A DNA stretch of 10,913 bases, taken from contig JBKCVM010000159.1 of the NCBI GenBank assembly GCA_046317855.1, forward strand, positions 1 to 10,913, in the 5' to 3' direction. The notes below the pieces were generated by a model. It was not told where the DNA came from and searched no databases. It saw only the letters and a list, made by a program, of their open reading frames with translations. This stretch comes from CAIOHW01 sp046317855 (GTDB lineage: Bacteria; Bdellovibrionota; UBA1018). This document shows, piece after piece, positions 6,868 to 10,913 of this stretch (position 1 is its first letter; each line of letters starts with the position of its first letter). The position numbers were made by a program, and so were the translations under genes.

Positions 6868-8027
6868 GTTTCAATTTTTCTCAATAATTGGGACCAGTTT
6901 TGGCCCGGGGTGATCTTGGCTGGTGGAGCAGTGAGCGCTCCGCCAGTCCAACCCCCGCCCAGGGCTCGCCCCCGAAGTGCGCGATGGCCTAAAAATGCAA
7001 AAGCAGTAGATTCCATGTACTGAGGGTCGATTCCAATCTTCGATGAATCCTCAATTGAAACAAACCAGCCCTTTTCGATGAGCTCTAGTTCAATCAGTTT
7101 GAGTAGAGTTGGGTTTCGAGCGCCACCCCCGCAGACTAAAATCTTTGAAAGTGGCAGTCCTTTTTTCAAAATGAAACGCACATAGCTGTCGGAAATTGAG
7201 CGGGCAGTTGCCGCGGTCACAGTGGCCACCGCGTCCGGTGTCTCTAGGGATGCGGTGATCTTGATGGCATCCTTTTCTGCAAAATCATCCCTCCCTGTTG
7301 ATTTTGGCGGACGCCGTAAAAAGAATGGGTGCGACAAAAGACGGGCTACCTGATGTGGGTGGATCTTGCCCCGAGCAGCAAGCCTTCCCATTGCGTCAAA
7401 CTGACTCACCCCCCGAGTGCGATGCCGCACAATGGCATCAATCCAAAGATTGGCAGGACCCGTGTCCCAGGCTAGCGGCTCCGCGTCCGGGCGCAGGTAG
7501 GTGAGATTACTGACTCCGCCCAGATTGTGAATCGCAAGCCCAGTCCCCCTCAGATTTGAACGCTCATAAAGATCCTGATGAAAGGCGGGTACCAGAGGAG
7601 CTCCCTGGCCCCCAGTAGCGAGATCCCCCCAGCGGAAATCCGAAACCACTGTGATCCCAGTGGAGTGCGCGATGCAGGCAGCCTCACCCAGTTGCAGTGT
7701 AGATTTTGGCGGAAAGTGAGCGACGGTTTGTCCGTGATTGGCGATAGCGTCCACCCGAGCCAACGGCATCTTCTTAAGGGTAGCACCATACCACTCACCC
7801 AGATCGCGGTGGAGCTCCAGCAGCTCTTGGATACTGGTCTTCTTATGCGAGCTTTGAAGTCGGAGGACTCGTGTGCGCAGAGCTGAAGGGTAAGGCACCG
7901 AGCGATTCCAGAGAACAGAGAATTGCCCCTGTTTGGGCCCTGTGCCCATCCTTCCGCTAAAACGAACCGCTGTTGCATCAAGGCCGTCACAAGAGGTGCC
8001 CGTCATCACTCCAAGGAGGGTCAGCAT
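6864..8027 (-). CDS. anmK: Anhydro-N-acetylmuramic acid kinase
   Basis: Opens and phosphorylates 1,6-anhydro-MurNAc from peptidoglycan turnover, giving MurNAc-6-phosphate in the cytosol. At 387 residues it is slightly longer than the usual ~370. Family motifs are all present in order: GVMTGTSCDG at 6-15; NHGQTV at 98-103; DFRWGDLATGGQGAPLVP at 130-147; NLGGVSNLT at 168-176; DTGPANLWIDA at 188-198, with Asp 188 as probable catalytic base; PPKSTGRDDF at 240-249; CGGGARNP at 299-306; and ESTAFAFLGHRAL at 339-351. The start ATG 8027 has only a weak AAGAG-like Shine-Dalgarno, but later starts would remove the first strand. It converges on murU and shares the last 4 bases. With AmgK and MurU it supplies a cell-wall recycling route; the MurNAc-6-phosphate phosphatase MupP that should link them is not here. 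Confidence 0.95.
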   Translation of the reverse strand: MLTLLGVMTGTSCDGLDATAVRFSGRMGTGPKQGQFSVLWNRSVPYPSALRTRVLRLQSSHKKTSIQELLELHRDLGEWYGATLKKMPLARVDAIANHGQTVAHFPPKSTLQLGEAACIAHSTGITVVSDFRWGDLATGGQGAPLVPAFHQDLYERSNLRGTGLAIHNLGGVSNLTYLRPDAEPLAWDTGPANLWIDAIVRHRTRGVSQFDAMGRLAARGKIHPHQVARLLSHPFFLRRPPKSTGRDDFAEKDAIKITASLETPDAVATVTAATARSISDSYVRFILKKGLPLSKILVCGGGARNPTLLKLIELELIEKGWFVSIEDSSKIGIDPQYMESTAFAFLGHRALRGRALGGGWTGGALTAPPAKITPGQNWSQLLRKIET

Positions 8028-8091
8028 CTCTTAAGACTAGGGCGTAGCAGCTGGGATTGACAAGCGATGGTGGGGCGGCGAGCCTCAAAAG

Positions 8092-8826
8092 ATGTTGGTC
8101 GTAAAAGCACCTCGCAGACTTTTGTTGCTCGGAGCGAGCCTTTTCTTTTTGGTTCCGCTTGCAGTGGTCACTGCGGGAGTGTTTTCTCCACAGGTTTGGT
8201 GGGACCTCCCTGTTCAACAACTTGCAATGGTCGGGTGGGTCTCGCTAGCGCTTGTGGCGCCCCTTTCGTGGAGGTTGATGATGGGGCGGCGTGGGGCCCA
8301 GCAAACTCTGAATGCCCTTTTGGTTTTGGCGTGCGTCTTTCTTGCTCTTCGCTCACTTTTGGGGGGGACCACGTTTCAGGGTGTCTGGACTTTGACGGTC
8401 ATGTTGATCGGGGTAGGGCTCGCGGCGTGGGTTCGGTCCGAGCTTTCGCAACCTTACTTTGATCCCAGGATGGAATGGTTTTCTGGACTGCCCAAGGCCA
8501 TTGCTCGGTTAGAGGCCAGAGTGAATCTAGAGAAGGCTGCGTCAGAAGAAAATCGAAGGACCGCTCTGTTTCAAGTTGCTCGGATCGGAAGTTCGGGCGC
8601 TTTTATTTTTTCGTCTCAAGGCGCAATGGAGCTCCCTGAGCCAGTCTGTGTTGAATTTCGATTCAGAGAGCGGAGTGTTCGCCTCGAGGGCAATGTTGTG
8701 CGACAATTTTACAATCCGGGATCTGGGTGGGGGGTAGGCATACGATTTCTCCCCCACTCGCCTGACGTCAGTTTTGAGCTGGGAGAATTTTTGGATGCGA
8801 TACAGAGCGAGGGGTGTTTGGCTTAG
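8092..8826 (+). CDS. Four-helix membrane protein with a degenerate PilZ-like C-terminal domain
   Basis: 244 residues. Hydrophobic segments at about 10-30, 42-61, 72-91 and 98-114 predict four membrane helices, with a Lys/Arg-rich N-terminus on the cytosolic side. A basic linker (about 115-155) leads to a soluble domain at about 155-237. RIGSSGAFI (164-172), a predicted beta stretch with alternating charges (187-204) and GWGVGIRF (212-219) follow the pattern of PilZ domains. PilZ domains often bind cyclic di-GMP through RxxxR and (D/N)xSxxG. Here there is no clean RxxxR, and the acidic/amide residue is Ile 165, so binding is doubtful. A pilus or surface-motility role is suggested by the nearby PilT gene but unproven. 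No strong Shine-Dalgarno precedes ATG 8092. The gene is divergent from anmK with a 64-base gap, and its end overlaps the next lipoprotein gene. Confidence 0.7.
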   Translation: MLVVKAPRRLLLLGASLFFLVPLAVVTAGVFSPQVWWDLPVQQLAMVGWVSLALVAPLSWRLMMGRRGAQQTLNALLVLACVFLALRSLLGGTTFQGVWTLTVMLIGVGLAAWVRSELSQPYFDPRMEWFSGLPKAIARLEARVNLEKAASEENRRTALFQVARIGSSGAFIFSSQGAMELPEPVCVEFRFRERSVRLEGNVVRQFYNPGSGWGVGIRFLPHSPDVSFELGEFLDAIQSEGCLA

Positions 8827-9277
8827 TCGAGTAGGGTTAGCCCTGTGGCTTGCGCTGAGTGCGGGCTGTTCAACCCGACAGGCAGGGTTTGATAATCCTA
8901 AAACGGTTCTTCAGGATTACATTTCAGAAAGTTTCAACGTCGAGAGCATTCAGGATCGGGATGGATTGCTACGCTACTTGACCGGATCCGCAAAGAATCG
9001 GCTGGCAGCATGGAGCGACGAGCAATTTCAGGCGGCCTTTATCAAGAGCCGTAGGCAACTCATTAAGCTCGAGTTTGTGGATCTCAAGAATCCCAATCCC
9101 AACGAAGCGGGAATCACTTACGAGCTGACCTATCTTGATCAAAACCGTGGGCAAGACGCTAAAGTCATTCATCGTAAGGCCGCTCAGTTGATCCGCCGAG
9201 AGGATCGGTGGTTGATTTCAGAAGTTCGCAATCTCAAAGAGATGATCGAATATAAGAACGAGATGTCTCTCCCGTAG
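8795..9277 (+). CDS. Small lipoprotein, NTF2-like appearance
   Basis: 160 residues from ATG 8795. An Arg-rich N-terminus (R2, R4, R6), a hydrophobic core (13-21) and LSAGC place the lipidated Cys at 25. The mature part of about 135 residues starts with a helix (YISESFN and what follows). It ends in alternating strands, with an ITYEL segment and a late DRWLISEVRN motif, as in NTF2/SnoaL-like or DUF4878-like folds. Function is unknown; such domains often bind small ligands or act in the envelope. I chose ATG 8795 because GGGAG (8781-8785) lies 9 bases upstream; a TTG at 8774 would add seven residues before the signal. It overlaps the PilZ-like gene by 32 bases, implying translational coupling. 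It ends one base from the convergent lipoprotein gene. Confidence 0.8.
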   Translation: MRYRARGVWLSRVGLALWLALSAGCSTRQAGFDNPKTVLQDYISESFNVESIQDRDGLLRYLTGSAKNRLAAWSDEQFQAAFIKSRRQLIKLEFVDLKNPNPNEAGITYELTYLDQNRGQDAKVIHRKAAQLIRREDRWLISEVRNLKEMIEYKNEMSLP

Positions 9278-9278
9278 T

Positions 9279-9743
9279 TCAGTTCGTGCCGGATAGCGTA
9301 GCAGAACAGTAAGCGGGAGAATTAGGGTTCTCGATGGGCCTCAGCGAGACCGTGGTCCAAACCAGGGAACTCGAAGCGAGTGAGTTAAGCGTGTAATTTT
9401 GGTTGCCCCTCCCCGACCGGAGAGTTTTGGAGGTACTGCCGGTAGTGTGCTGCGCCACCACAGACAGGAGCCCTGGAGTCACGTCTTGGCCGTCGCTTTG
9501 AACAGACAAGCTTTGCAGGCGGAGTACCTCTCCTGTAGCGGTTTGATAAACCTGGGCTAATCCCGAAACGGTTTTGCCAGGGTAGCAGTTTTCAAACTGA
9601 CCCTGATACTTGAGAGTGCCTGTCGGTACTGGATCGAGCAGAAAAGGATTGGCTTCAAGCCCCACGCCACAAGAGCATAGGAGTGTCGCGAGAGACACAG
9701 TGGCCCACGGTGCGCGTTTTTGAAGAGAGAGCAGAAGCGGCAT
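9279..9743 (-). CDS. Small lipoprotein of unknown function
   Basis: 154 residues. The N-terminus has Lys-Arg (9-10), a hydrophobic stretch (13-22) and LLCSC, with Cys 25 as the likely lipidated residue. The mature protein of about 130 residues is rich in Ser, Thr, Leu and Gln, with little charge. It looks like an all-beta fold: short strands at about 42-51, 59-82 and 126-135. Two further cysteines, C53 and C146, could form a disulfide. I recognise no family. The start ATG 9743 has a GAGGG about 12 bases upstream, a little far, but the signal peptide supports it. It diverges from the GAF gene and converges on the preceding lipoprotein gene. Confidence 0.75.
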   Translation of the reverse strand: MPLLLSLQKRAPWATVSLATLLCSCGVGLEANPFLLDPVPTGTLKYQGQFENCYPGKTVSGLAQVYQTATGEVLRLQSLSVQSDGQDVTPGLLSVVAQHTTGSTSKTLRSGRGNQNYTLNSLASSSLVWTTVSLRPIENPNSPAYCSATLSGTN

Positions 9744-9810
9744 ACCGTCAGAAAACCCTCAATGGATGTTCCCACGGTGCCGAAAAGCTTGCAAGAAAGG
9801 CATATTCCGA

Positions 9811-10494
9811 ATGTCCGGAGAGAAGCCAGATCCCGATTTGCCGTCCTTAGAGGACTTGTCGCTTCCGACACTGGAGGCTCCAGGGAGCGCTGATTTGAGC
9901 CCTGCGGGTCAAGGTGCAGTGCTTTTAGATGGAGCATCGGTAGCGCTGAATGCCACCAAGCTGGTGGTTGCTGAGACTCTCCTCGCCTTAGTGATCAAAG
10001 ATCTGTCCTATCCGGACTTCATGCGTGAGATCCTTTTGATGTTTCTGAAGACAATTAAATGCGAAGCCGGCTCGATTTTTGAAGTGGAGCCTGCCGGAAA
10101 GTTTTTATTCTTTAGAGCCGCAGCGGGACAGCAATCCGACCGCCTCAGTGCGCTGCAGATTCCGATTGGTCGAGGAATCGTGGGCTATGCCCACGAGTCG
10201 CGCCAGATTGCCTGCGTGCAGGACTGTAAGCATGACCCACGGTTTTTGAAAGCCGTAGACCAGACTGTGGGGTTCAATACCCGAAACCTGATTGCCATCC
10301 CTATCGTGATTAGAGATCGAGTGTTCTGCGTTGTCGAAGTCCTGAACCGGATCGGGGCAGATCAGTTCTCGGATGAAGATATCGAGCTCGTAAAATACAT
10401 AGCCGATCTGGTTGGCAAGGGCCTCGAGGCGAGACTGATGATGAACTGGGCGTTGGCTCAGGCAAAAAATCAAACCGCCAAGGACGTTGCATGA
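9811..10494 (+). CDS. GAF-domain protein
   Basis: 227 residues from ATG 9811. The first 40 are acidic and Pro/Leu-rich, probably disordered. A GAF domain fills about 60-208. It contains GSIFEVE (87-93), GRGIVGYAHES (120-130), CKHDPRF (139-145), GFNTRNLIAIPI (154-165), VVEVLNR (174-180) and FSDEDIELVKYIADL (186-200), all typical spacing for GAF modules. GAF domains bind small ligands (cyclic nucleotides, haem, others) or serve in dimerisation; the ligand here cannot be told. No output domain is attached, so it probably acts through a partner, and the PilT-like ATPase is the obvious candidate: its ATG overlaps this stop (ATGA at 10491). ATG 9811 is preferred for its AAAGG (9796-9800); ATG 9766 would add 15 Cys/Arg/Lys-rich residues and lacks a Shine-Dalgarno. 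Confidence 0.85.
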   Translation: MSGEKPDPDLPSLEDLSLPTLEAPGSADLSPAGQGAVLLDGASVALNATKLVVAETLLALVIKDLSYPDFMREILLMFLKTIKCEAGSIFEVEPAGKFLFFRAAAGQQSDRLSALQIPIGRGIVGYAHESRQIACVQDCKHDPRFLKAVDQTVGFNTRNLIAIPIVIRDRVFCVVEVLNRIGADQFSDEDIELVKYIADLVGKGLEARLMMNWALAQAKNQTAKDVA

Positions 10495-10913
10495 GCAGTG
10501 CTCAACGTGCCTCGCTCGATCAGTCAAGCATCTCACTCGAATACTTGGTCACAGCTTTAGTGAAATTCAATGCCTCCGATCTTCACTTAAAAGCGGGCCG
10601 ACCGCCGATCTATCGAATCAATGGCAAGTTGGTGCCCGCTAAAATGCGACCCTTAAGCGCCGCAGAAGTGAACGAGATCTTGCTAGCCATGCTGACTTCC
10701 CGGCAGCGGAAAGACCTCGACCTAAAGCTTCAGGTCGACCTCTCAGTGCGCTTTGGAGAGTTGGGCCGATTTCGGTGCAACATCTATTATCAAAGGGGCA
10801 GCCTGTCGGCTGCGATTCGGATGATTCCGGTTCAGATTCCCAGACTTGAAGATCTGGGGGCACCGTTAGTTCTGAAAGAGCTCGCTCAGCGACAGCATGG
10901 CATTCTTCTGATC
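10491..10913 (+). CDS. pilT: PilT-family type IV pilus ATPase (C-terminal part beyond the right edge)
   Basis: An open frame of 141 codons runs from ATG 10491 to the end of the window. ASDLHLKAGRPPIYRINGKL (28-47) is the hallmark N-terminal motif of PilT/PilU retraction ATPases. GRFRCNIYYQRG (96-107) and AAIRMIP (111-117) are the next conserved stretches. The sequence stops at HGILLI, just before the expected Walker A loop, so the catalytic core is not visible. PilT hexamers in the cytosol drive pilus retraction and twitching. A PilT versus PilU paralogue cannot be decided from this part. An AAGGA Shine-Dalgarno (10480-10484) lies 6 bases upstream, and the start overlaps the GAF gene stop by 4 bases, pointing to coupled translation. 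Confidence 0.93.
   Translation, partial: MSSAQRASLDQSSISLEYLVTALVKFNASDLHLKAGRPPIYRINGKLVPAKMRPLSAAEVNEILLAMLTSRQRKDLDLKLQVDLSVRFGELGRFRCNIYYQRGSLSAAIRMIPVQIPRLEDLGAPLVLKELAQRQHGILLI

Noticed and set aside
7550..7990. 146-codon minus-strand open frame within anmK
   Set aside because: It is a frame-shifted shadow of anmK, whose own frame carries all family motifs.
8057..8062. Perfect TTGACA resembling a -35 box before the PilZ-like gene
   Set aside because: No plausible -10 box lies 16-18 bases downstream, and transcription would begin at or past the ATG at 8092.

Overview
This window looks like chromosomal DNA of a Gram-negative bacterium. Signs are several lipoprotein or Sec signal peptides, a peptidoglycan-recycling set of the AnmK/AmgK/MurU type, a LysM lipoprotein, a PilZ-type membrane protein and a PilT-type type IV pilus ATPase. 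The mix of small unrecognised exported proteins, pilus genes and salvage enzymes would suit a Bdellovibrionota or deltaproteobacterial-type genome. That placement is inference: there is no rRNA or taxonomic marker here. I see no mobile element, tRNA, rRNA or CRISPR array, and no gene-free stretch longer than about 90 bases.

Layout. (1) 1-813 (-): exported protein of unknown function, cut by the left edge. It diverges from 812-1813 (+), an exported TPR protein; as annotated, the two start codons share one CATG. (2) 1895-2593 and 2628-3338 (+): deoxynucleoside kinase and a two-LysM lipoprotein. A strong, probably bidirectional terminator at 3375-3402 follows, shared with a convergent periplasmic protein (3424-3999, -). 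(3) 4060-6867 (+): a tight three-gene unit. It comprises an unrecognised protein that may be a degenerate M48 peptidase, an AmgK-type amino-sugar kinase, and a MurU-type nucleotidyltransferase with an unusual C-terminal extension. AnmK (6864-8027, -) converges on it, overlapping by 4 bases. (4) 8092-9277 (+): a four-helix membrane protein with a degenerate PilZ-like domain, overlapping a small NTF2-like lipoprotein. A convergent small lipoprotein lies at 9279-9743 (-). (5) 9811-10913 (+): a GAF-domain protein overlapping a PilT-family ATPase that runs off the right edge before its Walker A motif.

How the genes work together. AnmK turns anhydro-MurNAc into MurNAc-6-phosphate, AmgK makes MurNAc-1-phosphate and MurU makes UDP-MurNAc. 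This is the Pseudomonas-type shortcut that bypasses de novo MurA/MurB synthesis and so fosfomycin. The phosphatase step (MupP) between AnmK and AmgK is not in the window. With a deoxynucleoside kinase nearby, the region has a salvage theme (cell-wall sugar and DNA precursors), which would suit a predatory or scavenging lifestyle but does not prove one. The right-hand part relates to pilus motility or surface signalling.
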